DNA from: Ditylenchus dipsaci
Lineage: Eukaryota > Nematoda > Chromadorea > Rhabditida > Anguinidae
Length of the DNA: 64,000 bases
Direction: 5' to 3'
NCBI GenBank assembly: GCA_004194705.1
Contig: SADC01000886.1
Coordinates: 1,116,001-1,180,000 of the forward strand
Shown here: piece after piece, positions 44,601-54,900 of the stretch
How the letters are laid out: each line of letters starts with the position of its first letter
Position numbering within the stretch: position 1 is the first letter of the stretch
Made by a program: the position numbers and the translations under genes
The notes under the pieces: model-generated
The model's database searches: none
Told to the model about the DNA's origin: nothing
Seen by the model: the letters and a program-made list of their open reading frames with translations, nothing else

Positions 44601-47600
44601 GTATTTAGGAATTTCCTGACAGAATTTGCAGTGGAAACTAATGATGAAGAGGCAGATCCTTCCAACTGGAGCTCAACGAAGTTCTTGATGGTAAATTAAA
44701 TTAAAATGCTCCAATGTATTTTTGTGTGATGTTATTTCTTAAAGGCATTATTTTGAGTTCTGGTCAATAAAAATCGAGTTTCTGGACCACCCGAAATCAC
44801 CCATTTTGACCATTTTCAAGGGATTTAGGTCTGTATTTGGGTGGAAATGGACTAAAAAGGTGCCAATTTCTAACAAAAAGGAAGATGTTGAACATAGTTT
44901 TGTTGACTGGGGCCTACCGCATAAATAAACTCTGGTATGCGTACATTTTTATGCATCCAGAGTCACTTTCGAGTGATTTGCGTCTAAGGTATGTGGGTGT
45001 GCGCATCTCAACCCAAGCAACCAAGCCCCCTGCGCCCCTTCGGGGCGCAGGGGGCTTGGTTGGTTAGAGATGCGCGCACTCACTTACCTTAGACATAATT
45101 CCGAGCAAGACTCTTGAACAGAAATGCATTTAGAGACTATTTTTGCCCAGCTCCAGTGACCAAAACATGATAAAACAGGTAAAAAAATAGATAGCCAAAT
45201 TCTATATAGCGAAATATATATAGGGGTTGGCGGCGGAAAATTGGTCGGCGGAAAATTGGTCGGCGGAAAATTTGTCGGCGGAAAATTGGTCGGCGGAAAA
45301 TTGGTCGGCGGAAAATTGTCCGCGGAAAATTGTCCGCGGAAAATTGGTCGGCGGAAAATTGACATGTACCCTAATAGGCCGTTATCGAAAAACTGTTTTG
45401 AAAGTGTTTGGTAGTCCTGTGGTTTTGGCTTAATCTAAGATAAAAGGTTATTTTGGACAAAAAAGTGTAACCCCTTCTTTACTTTATTTCTACGATCAGC
45501 AAGTGATTTACCTCTTTAGCAATAGCTGCATAAGTTTTGAGTGAGAGCCTTTGCTCGGTCTCTCCTTCACCAAGCGCCAGCTTTTGACTCTCAGCTGAAG
45601 CATCACTGGAGTTCAACAAGGCTCGAGACTTCTGTTCCCTAGCTCTGGCGGCTTTCTTTGTGTAGAAGCGGTAGAAGGCCTGTAAGCCAATTTTATTTAT
45701 AGTTTCTTATTACTTCAGATTTAAGTTAAAGTAGTATTTACAATTCTGGGCAACAGGTAGAAAGTGACTGAGCAAGCAATCACAGTCAACAAGGATATGG
45801 AGAAGTACAGGAAGGCAGCCCATTGAACGTCTTTGAAAGCTGAAAATGGGGTGCTTGAGTTTGTAAATCAGGGTTGCTTTTTTGGTTGCTTATAAGATTT
45901 GGAATATGCGATTTTCAACCCTGAGATATAACTTGTTAATAAAGTCGCTAAAGCATATGGGTTGTGTGTTATTCTGATTCCGTATTACTGTTAGTCTTAA
46001 AAATAATTTACCGGAATGGCTTCAAGAGCGCAAGGTATCTATGGCGAACAAAGTGTTTCAAGAAATTTGAGCTTTTAAATATGGCCTTCACTTTTTATTT
46101 GTATGGGTTATCTCACTCAAGAGTTATCGAACCCACGAAACATAAGAATTCACCAGTAGCCCCTCTTCCGGGCTGTAGACCCTACTCGTGACGTAAAAGG
46201 TCAACATTTTTTTGGAAGTGGGTTTCCTCACATGTTTTTGATCACAAAAATGTCGATAGATGTGGACTTTTATCGCAAAATTAAAAAAACATGTATCTGG
46301 CAGCAATTTTCTGTTTGTGAGTGGCAATATGACGAATCAATTAAAAACGCAAAATTAATATAATAAAATTTATATAATAAATTGTCAGTGCAGACGTGTC
46401 CGAGTGGTTAAGGAGATTGACTCGAAATCAATTGGGCTCTGCCCGCGTAGGTTCGAATCCTGCCGTCTGCGTACTCATTTTTTTTAATTTTTACAATTTT
46501 TATGATATTGACCAAATGATTAATAAATTAAGTTTTTTTATCATTTCCCTGACTTCAGGGTTCAAATTTAGAAGGTATCCATTAAAGTGCAAACTTACAG
46601 AACAGCATCAAAATGGCAAGAAGAGACACGAAAATTCCACACAAATTGCTTCCCAAATGACGGCATTGGTGAATTGAAAAGGAAAGTCGGCCATCAACCC
46701 GTAAATACTGTTCTGATACACTCCATTTGCACTGTTCAACACAATCACTGACACCATTGTCAGCAGGAAAAATTTGAAAGGCCCTAAAATCATAAATATT
46801 TTTCAAATTATCTTGCACAGGACATTTCTTACAAGAAACTGATGTAACGAAAATCATCATAATTGTGAACAGGCAAGTGGCGGCAATTAGGAAAAGTGAT
46901 CCGAAGATCCTCCTGGAAAGACTGGCTCCAGTGGCAACGATAAACAGGTTGAGAAAGTTGAGCAAGAGATTGGGGATTTGAGAGCACACACCCAAGTAGC
47001 TGAAAATTTGAGTTTGTAAGAGAAAAGCTTGTATAAGTCTGATCTCAATTTGGAGATGCTATGAATTTTACGGCACTATGAGGCAGGCTCTAAAAAATTT
47101 TTTTTTGACATCCTACATCCACATCCGGCCAAAAAAAATTTTGACATCCACATCCGACATCCGGATGTGAAATTTTGACATCCGAAAACATCCGAAAAAT
47201 CCATGAAAAATCAATAAAAACATCCGCTGACATCCGATTCAATTTTTTTGACATCCAACATCCACATCCGCCGGATGTGGATGTTTCGGATGTAAACATC
47301 CACATCCGATGTATCTTCCGGATGTTTTTAAAGCCCTGCTATGAGGCACTACAATCGGTTTAATTTGTAATCTATTCCAGGCTTTACGAGGCCTTAGCGT
47401 GGAGGTAAATTCGAGACCTCACTGAAAAGTAAACAAAGACTGTTTGGGACTATCATACCGATTTTACAGAGCTATAATATTTTGACTATAATATTTTGTA
47501 ATATACACCCCCCCCCCCCGGCTTAGGTTTAAGCTCAGAGCCTAGCCATTACTAACAAGAGCTTTTGCTTTTTTCAAAAATGTTGGTTTTAGGTACACTC

Positions 47601-48533
47601 AAAAAATGATTGGGGAGGGGTGGGGGAATGGACGACAGTAGCGTCCAAATTTTTTTTATTTTGAAGTTTTTTAGCCAAAATTTTTTTGTGCTCAAAAATC
47701 AATAAGCACTAAATAAAATGGCACTTTTTGACGAAAAATGACCAAATTGTACTCTTCTTAGCCAATTGTACTTATTTCAAAATTTTGAGTTACGTAACCT
47801 GCCTTGAAAATTGTTAACATGGTATAAGAGGATGAGTAATTATTGGATCCTTCCTCTACTTGACAGTGTATGGCCAGTCAACCACTCGTTTTTTTATTTG
47901 TTGGAAATAAAAAACTTTTTTATGTTGAAATTTCTGATATGGTTGCCAAAGTTTTCTTAAAAATGCAAGTCATGGAGCAAATTTTAAAAAGACACTTAGT
48001 TGCGGTGATATGACCCAAGCGTGATGTTCGTCGTTTGGAATCTTGGCGAGCCGACTTATAGTCAATATTGGCCAACAAGCATCTTTTTAAAATTTCGTTC
48101 TGTGATTCCGATTACTGGGTGGTCTGTAGCTGCTAGAATGAAAAAAGTCAGGCATAAACGCCTTTAAGAAATAAATGCCAGTCCCCTACTTGACAAATAC
48201 CTGAAAAAGTTCTGTTGGTATTCCGTGCCGTTGGCATGCTCCAGCTTGTAATCAATAAAGTACTGAAAGAAAAAATTATACATCCTACATTAATACTCCA
48301 CAAAACTACCTACAGTCTTAGCAATAGTGAGAAAAGTGTTCCAAGGCAGCAGTGTTCCAATCCCTGTAGCAGAATAATCAAGAAGACCATGTTGTAGCGA
48401 TCCCTCGGCACCTTGGTCTCTTCCTCCTGCAGCTGTTCCTTGTCGATCATCGGCAAATTCTCCTCCGCAACATGACTACTATTCACCTCCACACTAGTCT
48501 CCACCATCCTTGTCGTCATCTCAGAGCAAGTCC
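41671..48533 (-). CDS. Equilibrative nucleoside transporter (SLC29/ENT family)
   Basis: Ten exons on the minus strand: 48,314-48,533 (ATG at 48,519), 48,201-48,262, 46,833-46,999, 46,599-46,783, 45,742-45,839, 45,512-45,679, 43,587-43,710, 43,450-43,537, 41,794-41,987 and 41,671-41,732, with a last short exon probably near 41,360-41,450. ENT proteins carry nucleosides across membranes through 11 helices. Diagnostic segments are PRDRYNMVFLIILLQG with LPWNTFLTIAKT in the first helix, YQNSIYGLMADFP in the fourth/fifth, a charged loop (AREQKSRALLNSSDASAESQ), HPLFDVFLVFFVTLALFP, and EEAKSRIVGMMSAFFLILG near the C-terminus. The family's one-base frame does not hold in the first exon (near 48,370) or in 46,599-46,783, probably assembly slips. 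A splice acceptor lies 14 nt before the ATG. Confidence 0.85.
42122..42404. mobile_element. Foldback with TTTAGTCGACTAAA repeats
   Basis: GGACCCGTACTCAAAAC and GTTTTGAGTACGGGTCC are perfect 17-bp inverted ends. The interior alternates TAGTCGACTAAATATTTAG and complements. It lies in an ENT intron. Confidence 0.75.
42459..42846. mobile_element. ACCGTATT MITE (copy 3) with nested insert
   Basis: The ends are ACCGTATTC and GAATACGGT. The inner palindrome is the same as at 6,823 (TCGTTCAAAATCGTGC, TTTTCTCAAGCAAGTTATAC and complements). A 146-bp element is inserted near its left end (42,470-42,615). Confidence 0.7.
42470..42615. mobile_element. hAT-type MITE nested in a MITE
   Basis: TAGGGTTGTACAATTCTCCG at the left and CGGAGAATTATACAACCTTA at the right are inverted. 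GTATTCTC is present on both sides (42,462-42,469 and 42,616-42,623), an 8-bp duplication, which with TAGGG ends fits the hAT superfamily. It is non-coding. Confidence 0.75.
42847..43449. other. ENT intron sequence, no feature
   Basis: AT-rich intron sequence with poly-A/T runs. No repeat structure or RNA gene is recognised. Confidence 0.4.
43804..44050. mobile_element. MITE, CTTGGTCCCC family (copy 2)
   Basis: TACCCCCACCACTCAATTGA pairs with TTAATTGAGTGGTGGGGTA, then CCCCCACCAGTGAATCAGCT with AGCTGATTCACTGGTGGGGG, around an AT-rich loop of about 100 bp. It is a well preserved copy of the element near 6,445. Confidence 0.75.
44286..45371. mobile_element. Minisatellite-armed foldback with 9-bp TSD
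   Basis: The left arm is the 15-bp unit CCGCCGACCAATTTT repeated (44,297-44,450) and the right arm its complement GGCGGAAAATTGGTC (45,228-45,362). The ends are CGGTACCGGTC and GACATGTACCC. TAATAGGCC flanks both sides (44,277-44,285 and 45,372-45,380), a perfect 9-bp target duplication, typical of Mutator-like elements. The interior contains a hairpin MITE and no transposase. Confidence 0.8.
44880..45130. mobile_element. Hairpin MITE, GTGCGCGCATCTC family (copy 3)
   Basis: A strong GC-rich hairpin (CAAGCCCCCTGCGCCCC, CTTCGG-type loop, GGGGCGCAGGGGGCTTG) lies between GTGTGCGCATCTC and GAGATGCGCGCAC. It is nested inside the 44,286-45,371 foldback, in inverse order to the copies at 4,015 and 31,390. 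Confidence 0.65.
46390..46471 (+). tRNA. tRNA-Ser (CGA)
   Basis: 82 nt with a perfect 7-bp acceptor stem (GCAGACG/CGTCTGC), a D arm GTCCGAGTGGTTAAGGAG, an anticodon stem GATTGA.../...TCAATT closing the loop CTCGAAA (anticodon CGA, reads UCG), a long class II variable arm (GGGCTCTGCCCG) and a T arm GTAGGTTCGAATCCTGC. It sits in an ENT intron on the opposite strand, with its own internal promoter boxes. Confidence 0.93.
47084..47338. mobile_element. hAT-like foldback with CATCCACATCCG arms
   Basis: CAGGCTCTAAAAA at the left and TTTTTAAAGCCCTG at the right are inverted ends, and CTATGAGG flanks both (47,076-47,083 and 47,339-47,346), an 8-bp duplication. The body is made of ACATCCACATCCG and CGGATGTGGATGT units in both orientations. 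It lies in an ENT intron. Confidence 0.8.
47347..48200. other. ENT intron sequence, no feature
   Basis: AT-rich sequence with a poly-C run near 47,507-47,518. I find no additional exon, because the flanking ENT exons already join as expected for the family. Confidence 0.4.
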
Positions 48534-49257
48534 CTAGAATTATTCAAATGCATTAGACCACTTCAATCAGCACAAAAAGCAAAAGGCACTACCATATGAG
48601 TAATATTTACACATAAGAAAGCAAAAATCTACTGCAAAGAATGGTCTTTACCCCAGATTCTGCAATAAAATTTGCCGAAAATATTTTCAAAAGAGTGCCA
48701 GTGGGGCAAATGTCAATCATTTTTTTCTATATGGAAAAAACTATACTAGAAAAAAACTGAAAAATGGAAAAGGAAGTGATTTCAAGGAAATTTGCAGCTT
48801 TTTTGGCTGCTATCTTATCCTAAAAAAAGATTTGTAATCAAAAATAGTTAGCAAACCATTTTTTGCTGTTGCAAATGGTTGTCAAGGAAAAGAGCCAAAG
48901 GAAGAAGATTATACTAAAAAGGACGCCTATCCTCTGTTGCTGCGCATCTGTTTGTCCATCTTTCACACCCTGCATTACTTTTTTTCTGTAATTATTCAGT
49001 GTGTGTGTCAGAGACTGTGTGTATAAAAGGGGGAAATATTTTGGCACTGCTTTTGAATTGGACTTTTGGACTATTTTTTGTTTGGGTCAGAGTTTGGGAC
49101 ATTGTCTAAAATATTGTCGGCAAATGGCTGGCTCTAAGCTTTTTGGCTTGTGTTTGTAGTGATTGAAAGGGTTGCCGACTTTGTGCAAGAGAATTATTTG
49201 AACAAAGAGTTTTTTTTCGTAAATAAAGAATTTAACCCAAAAAATGGTAATTTAGTA
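48534..49257. other. ENT upstream region, no gene
   Basis: Probable 5' flank of the ENT gene. A TATAAAAG at 49,022 on the plus strand is isolated, with no open exon following it, so I do not call a promoter. Confidence 0.35.
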
Positions 49258-49700
49258 TTTTTAAAGGAGCATGCCCGTGCGTTTTAAAAAGTTAAGGCGG
49301 GACCAGCAAATTTTTTTAATCCTTCCATTTTTCACTCGTTTTGCGTCAAATTTAATATTGATGACCCTATACTAATTTTAAAACTGGGCAGAAAACATAA
49401 AAAAATCTAGATAAGAACTCATGTAAAACTTGATCGAGAAAGAAAAAAGCTGGTCCCCTTCTCTCGGTGCGTAGGCGTTGGCCCCTTTGTCGCATTTTGG
49501 CATTCTGCCCTATGTTCTGTTTTAGACACTTAGGCTTATTTTTCAGCCATTTTGTAGTTCGTAAGACATTTTTTTGGTCCTAAGCCTAAGCCTAAGTGGC
49601 TAAAACAGAATATAGGACAGAACGCCAAAAATGCGACAAAAGGGGCCAAACGCCCCTACACCCTTTTCTCGGTGTCGAGCGCGAGCATGCCCCTTTTAAG
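49258..49700. mobile_element. Two nested foldbacks (GCATGCCC outer, CCTAAGC inner)
   Basis: Outer ends AAAGGAGCATGCCCGTGCG and CGCGAGCATGCCCCTTTTA. The inner palindrome 49,463-49,662 pairs GGCCCCTTTGTCGCATTTTG with AATGCGACAAAAGGGGCC and TTCTGTTTTAGACACTTAGG with CTAAGTGGCTAAAACAGAA. It is non-coding. Confidence 0.65.
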
Positions 49701-51490
49701 ATTTGATTAATCTTGCGACCCTTTTCGTTTGACTTTTTTTTATAAAAAGATGGTAGATTGACTTAGATGTAATTTTGTTTCAATCTCATGAATGAAAATT
49801 TCAAAATTACAAGAATTCAACAGTAATCAAGGTAAAATTATAGCGCGCAGAAGTAATAAACAAAAAATGGAAAAAATTAGAAAACTTGATCATGAAACAA
49901 AATTATATGTGAAATTTAAGATAAATTTTTAAATTTCAACAAAGGCTTCCAAAAAGCCAAATAAAGAAAGAAGTCGATCTGAAGAAGCCAAGGATCTACC
50001 GAAAAGAATTACGCCATTAAAAAGATAGTCTCTATCGCATTGACATTTCTCGGTGTTACTGTTCAATTATTTTCACATTTTGACGGGTGTTTTCATCTGC
50101 AGCCAAAATGAAATTCTTGCTTTTCGGAAGATTCTTGGCTTTTTCAATTACACAGCTGCCTTCCTTCTATATTGCTTGGCACAAAATTTTAAAATAGGTC
50201 ACTTTTGGCGATAATAGTCGATAGAATAAGTACAAGTACAACCATTTTCAATAGATTCCCCTATTTTTTCGTGTTCTTACTTGAATTAAAAAAAAAAATA
50301 AAAAAATTTTTTAGTTCCTATTTCTTCTATAGTTTGTGTCCAACAGAAGCTATCTGAAAATATATAAGTTGGCCAAGTAATAAATCCAAATCAAACAGAG
50401 GGGGGCATAGGGCAAGCATTATACTATTTCCTTAGCACTCAACAAAAACTTATCTATTCAAGTGATCTGCCGACGTTTATTTATTTATTTGTTTAGAGAA
50501 TCTATCAAAGGAGCAGTAACACTTTGCCTTGTCCAATACATAGATAAATAATAGCACAGCCAGTAAAATATAGCAGTAGCCGAAGATTGCTGCTCCCATT
50601 CGGCTATTTTGTACAATAAATTGTTGGTTTTTGAAATTGAGTAAAGGTGTTCAAACAAGACATTGGAAATAAGAAAGAGTTTATTTGTTTTAATTTGCAA
50701 CATATACATGCACACATATATCCGATTCATAAGCACTGGAAATAATTTTAGGGGTGGTAGCAATCTATATGATCTACAAGAAAAAATAACATATTTTTTC
50801 ATAATCAAGACTCGATTTCACACACCGGCCCAACAAATATGGACTTTCTCCTTTCTAGAACAACTAACACGTTTTAGTGCCAAAAAACAGCGAGCGTACA
50901 TTCCCACCCACCTTTTTAATTAACCGACCGCCACCGTCCTAAAATTGTCACTTTTCAAAAAATATTTTTCGGACGATGGTGGCCGGTTGACTAACATGAT
51001 GGACGGACAAGGATGGTCGCTTTATTTTGAATATGGTAGTTCATTTTCTAAAACGTAAACCGTCTAGATTTGATGGGCCAATTGCTAGACCATCAGGACG
51101 AGACTGGACCGGCGGACGAGCACCCCATGAGTAAGACACGTTTTTATCTTGATTTTTGAAAAGATTTGACAATTATGTTTTGAAAATATGCTTTTTAAAA
51201 TATGAATTGCTAATCTAATTCAACAAATCACGAGAATTTGGGTTTTCTGATAACTTTTTTTAATCTTTCAATTTTGCCATAAAAAACCATCTAAGATTCG
51301 GCAGCTTTAAAAAAACCATACTTTCGAAGGTCGCTGAGTCTCATGGAAAGTTTCAAACAGGAAATAAACCTGAAGAAACGCCAAATTATCGACAGTCGAC
51401 TGAAATAAAATAGCATTGCAAACCGCTTGTACACTCAAAAATTCAAAATGTGCTAAAATATAAAAGAAGTGTTCTGTTACAAAAAATCTA
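49701..51490. other. Intergenic, no gene recognised
   Basis: AT-rich DNA between the ENT 5' end and the choline kinase 3' end. A small inverted motif at 50,930-50,990 (GACCGCCACCGTCC / GGACGATGGTGGCC) is the only structure I noted. Open frames of up to 107 codons here lack splice signals and recognisable motifs. Confidence 0.4.
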
Positions 51491-51736
51491 TTTTGAAGGA
51501 CCTTGTCTCTTCCTGCTCAATGGTCCCGCGCCAATTCAAAAATTTTCACTGATCATTGAACTTCTGTACGGATTTTTCAACTTGGTTTTAAACAAAACAA
51601 GGCCTAAAATTTAATTTTAGGTTTAGTTGCGTTAGAAACCCAGTTAAAAAATCCGTACAGAAGTTCAATGATTAGGGAAAATTTTTTGAATTCGCGCGGG
51701 ACCATTGGTTAGAAAGAGACAGGGTCCTTTGAAGAT
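51491..51736. mobile_element. CCGCCAATTC foldback MITE (copy 3)
   Basis: TTGAAGGACCTTGTCTCTT pairs with AGAGACAGGGTCCTTTGAA, then TGGTCCCGCGCCAATTC with GAATTCGCGCGGGACCA, then CTTCTGTACGGATTTTTCAA with its complement near 51,640-51,670. Confidence 0.75.
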
Positions 51737-51973
51737 AGATTTTTTCCCTATTTTACTATTAGAATCTTGTATTTTACATACATGGATAAATGGACGGCAT
51801 AATTTTCACCTTCTATTTTCTAATTACAACGTAAACATAGTTTTTCTAGAAGCTAAAGCACAAAAAGAATGTAAAAATAATAAGTAGAGACTGCCGACGG
51901 TGAAAATTTTTGCTTCTTTTCTTCGATTCGCCAACTTTTCTTTGTGGACACATGGACAGGATCCTAGACTGAT

Positions 51974-54900
51974 TTATTTGCTGGCAGCGGCAGTAAAGTA
52001 ATCGAATAGATGTTTGTTTTTGTAGAATAGACCCAAGCGCTCTCTTCCGTATTCCTGAAATTGAAAGAAAAATTAACTTGAACTATATTATAGGGCGGGA
52101 AAAATCATACAGCAAATCCGAAGCCAACTGGAGAAACCTCTACTTGCCTTAAAAGTATTTTTTTAGCTTTACTTTCAACTAAAAAAAATATGCTTACAAT
52201 AGACCCCACACACCCCAAAAGAGATGACTGACTGGAATGAACGGAATAGTTTCCTAAAAAAAATAAGTTTGAAGGGGAAAAGGTGGACTTCTACAGCTAC
52301 TTTTTGACATCGACTTCTACTTCACTTCACATAACTTTTTCATATATTTTGTTTTTTTATCTCACACGTGTCAGATTTTTATACACCATTTTGTAGCGTA
52401 GATTTTTAGCTATCGATTAAGTGGTAAAACACTTTAATCAAAAAAAAATTTCAAGGAAATCGCACCAAGTGTGAGATAAAACCTTCCATATAACGTAGGT
52501 AAAAAACCCCGGGTTTTTAGTGTGAGGTTGGTGCGAGCATGAAAATTATTGTTAATTAGAGTGTTTGACTACTCGGTCAATAGAGAAAAATCTCAGCTAC
52601 ATAAGGGTGTGAAAAAATCTGAGATAAGGAAACGGTTATGAGAAAAAATCGGGTCGCAAAAATCGGGTCGCAAAAAATCGGGTCGGAAAAAATTGGGTCA
52701 GAAAAAATCGGGTCGGAAAAAATCGGGTCGGAAAAAATCGGGTCAGAAAAAATCGGGTCGGAAAAAATCGGGTCGCTCACCACTCAATCTCAGGTTCAGT
52801 AGGGCAAACCACCTGGTACGTTTTTCTAAATGGATATCCACATCCAGAATCCGAAATTTTGGATTTGGCTAAAAGTAGCTAAAATCATTGTACCCTGTAC
52901 AGAACCATTTTACCTACCGTTTTACCCACCAGTTTACCTACCGAAACCCGAAAACCTGGGGTAGGTGCCACCTAACCAGGTCGGTATCGACCTAGAAGAC
53001 CTGAAAAAATATTTTTTGATATTTTGAAAAACAAAGCATGCTATCAAATGTGAAATCGTGACGTGAATAAGGTTTGATAAGACCAAAATCCCAATTTCAC
53101 CTACCCAGACCCCGAACCCGAAATGGGCACCTTCTGGTCAGGTGGATCAGCTGGATCGCCTGTAAAGTAAAAAATTTCAAATTTCAAAAACAAACCATGC
53201 TATCATATGTGGAATCGTGTAGGAAGTTGGGTTAAATGAAACCAAAACTCCGATTTCACGCACCGAAATCCCAATATTCCGGATAGGTACTACCTGGCCA
53301 GCTGGACCACCAAAACAAGTTGTCGACCACTTGGAGCAAAAAAAAATTTCATTTTTTCGGTTCCAAAACCCATTTTCTGAACTGATTCGGTCATGCTGAA
53401 GATGGTTTGACAGCGGTAAAATCACGTTTCATCGACATATTTTTGAGTTATCGCTAACGATTGATTTTGATTAATCAATCGTTAGCGATAACTTAGAAAA
53501 TACCCGACAAAACGGCGTTTTACCACCGTCAAACCATCTTCAGCATGCCTGAATCAGTTCAGAAAATCGGTTTTGGAACCCAAAAAATGAAAAAAATATT
53601 TTGCTCCAAGTGGTCGACCACTTGGTTTTGTTGTACCCAGGTATTCGTACCCAGGTAGTGTAGTGGTTGGTACCCGGGTAGTAATATTTTCATCTTGTAC
53701 AGAACTTTACAGAACAAATTGTATAGAACAAATTTAATATGTTTTTCTATGATCTAACTTCAGTTCTACTGCATAATCCATGAACCAACCAAACCAAGTG
53801 GTCGTCCACTTGGATCAAATTTTTTTTATGTTTTTCATGTTCCAAAACCTGTTTTCTGGACTAATTCGGGCATGCTGAAGATGGTTTGATAATAGTAAAA
53901 TAAGGTTTTGTATGGTATTTTTAAAGCATTGGGATATAATTGATTTTGCGAAAACTGCTTTTTACCAAAACTCAAAAAATACCCTACAAAACGGCATTTT
54001 ACCACCATTCAGGGTAAATCTGAACCATTCGGGGTGGAGTTGAACCACTGAGGGAAAGAAATTATTGAAAGTTGATCTGAACAACTGAGAGTGGGTCTGG
54101 ACCACTAAAGTTGAATCAGATAGGATCAAAGCCCCCCGGGGCCTGGGGCCCCAGGTACAAAAACTATAGTGACCCGATTTTTTCTGACCCGATTTTTCTG
54201 ACCCGATTTTTTCTGACCCGATTTTTTCCGACCCGATTTTTTCCGACCCGATTTTTTCCGACCCGATTTTTTCCGACCCGATTTTTTCCGATTCGATTTT
54301 TGCGACCCGATTTTTTCTCATAACCAAGGAAACAAAATATATGAAAAAGGTATGTGAAGTTAAGTAGATGTCAAAAAGTAAACGTAGAAGTAAAACCTGC
54401 CACCCCTATTTGAAACTATAGCATGATAAAAATTTGCTTGCTATAAAACGGTCATAGATTTATTGCCGAAAATATTTCGAAATTCTGTTTCTACACAAAG
54501 ACCACCCTCGAACATCTGAGATCTTGGCTTGGTCCTCTCTGTGGTCTAGTTCCTGGATAGCAAGAACCAAACCGGCTCTATACGAGATCCGTACTCCATT
54601 TTTTGCCTTGGTCCCCCTGTTGATTTTTGATGAAAATTTTGAATTTTCAAATTATACTTTGTTTTGCAACGTAACGCTTACCTTTTTCTCTACGCAAACA
54701 TTTTTGGTTTATTTTCTGTTGCGTTTGAGAATGTGCTTGTACGTTTCTTCCAATTTTTTGTTGTTGTTGTGTGTTTTTTTCTACTTCTTACATTTTAGTG
54801 TTGTCTTTTTTGCTTCGACTTTTAACATTTTCTTTTTTTAGTTGCCGACATAAAGAAAACGAAGCTTGTTGAATCGACACTGGACTTGGATGCTACAAAC

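Larger units (their letters stand above)
52266..54416. mobile_element. Minisatellite-armed foldback, GGGTCGGAAAAAATC arms
   Basis: The left arm has about nine 15-bp GGGTCGGAAAAAATC units (52,640-52,777) and the right arm the complement (54,170-54,320). Outside them TTTTTGACATCGACTTCTAC and ACTTTTTCATATATTTTG pair with 54,327-54,400. The left outer arm is interrupted at about 52,357-52,625 by an insert ending in TATCTCACACG and CTGAGATA. Two CCAAGTGG MITEs lie in the middle. All of it is in a choline kinase intron. Confidence 0.65.

Noticed and set aside
45084..45433. Asn/Phe/Pro/Thr-repeat open frame and its counterpart at 44,266-44,461
   Set aside because: Translation of the CCGCCGACCAATTTT minisatellite arms, flanked by a 9-bp target duplication, so transposon structure rather than a gene.
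48838..49047. TATAAAAG at 49,022 as a promoter, with a 69-codon minus-strand frame beside it
   Set aside because: No coding exon follows the TATA on the plus strand, and the minus frame lacks splice signals and family features.
54111..54327. Ile/Gly/Ser/Glu/Lys- and Phe/Pro/Thr/Arg-repeat frames on both strands, also at 52,577-52,783
   Set aside because: Products of the GGGTCGGAAAAAATC tandem arms of a foldback element.
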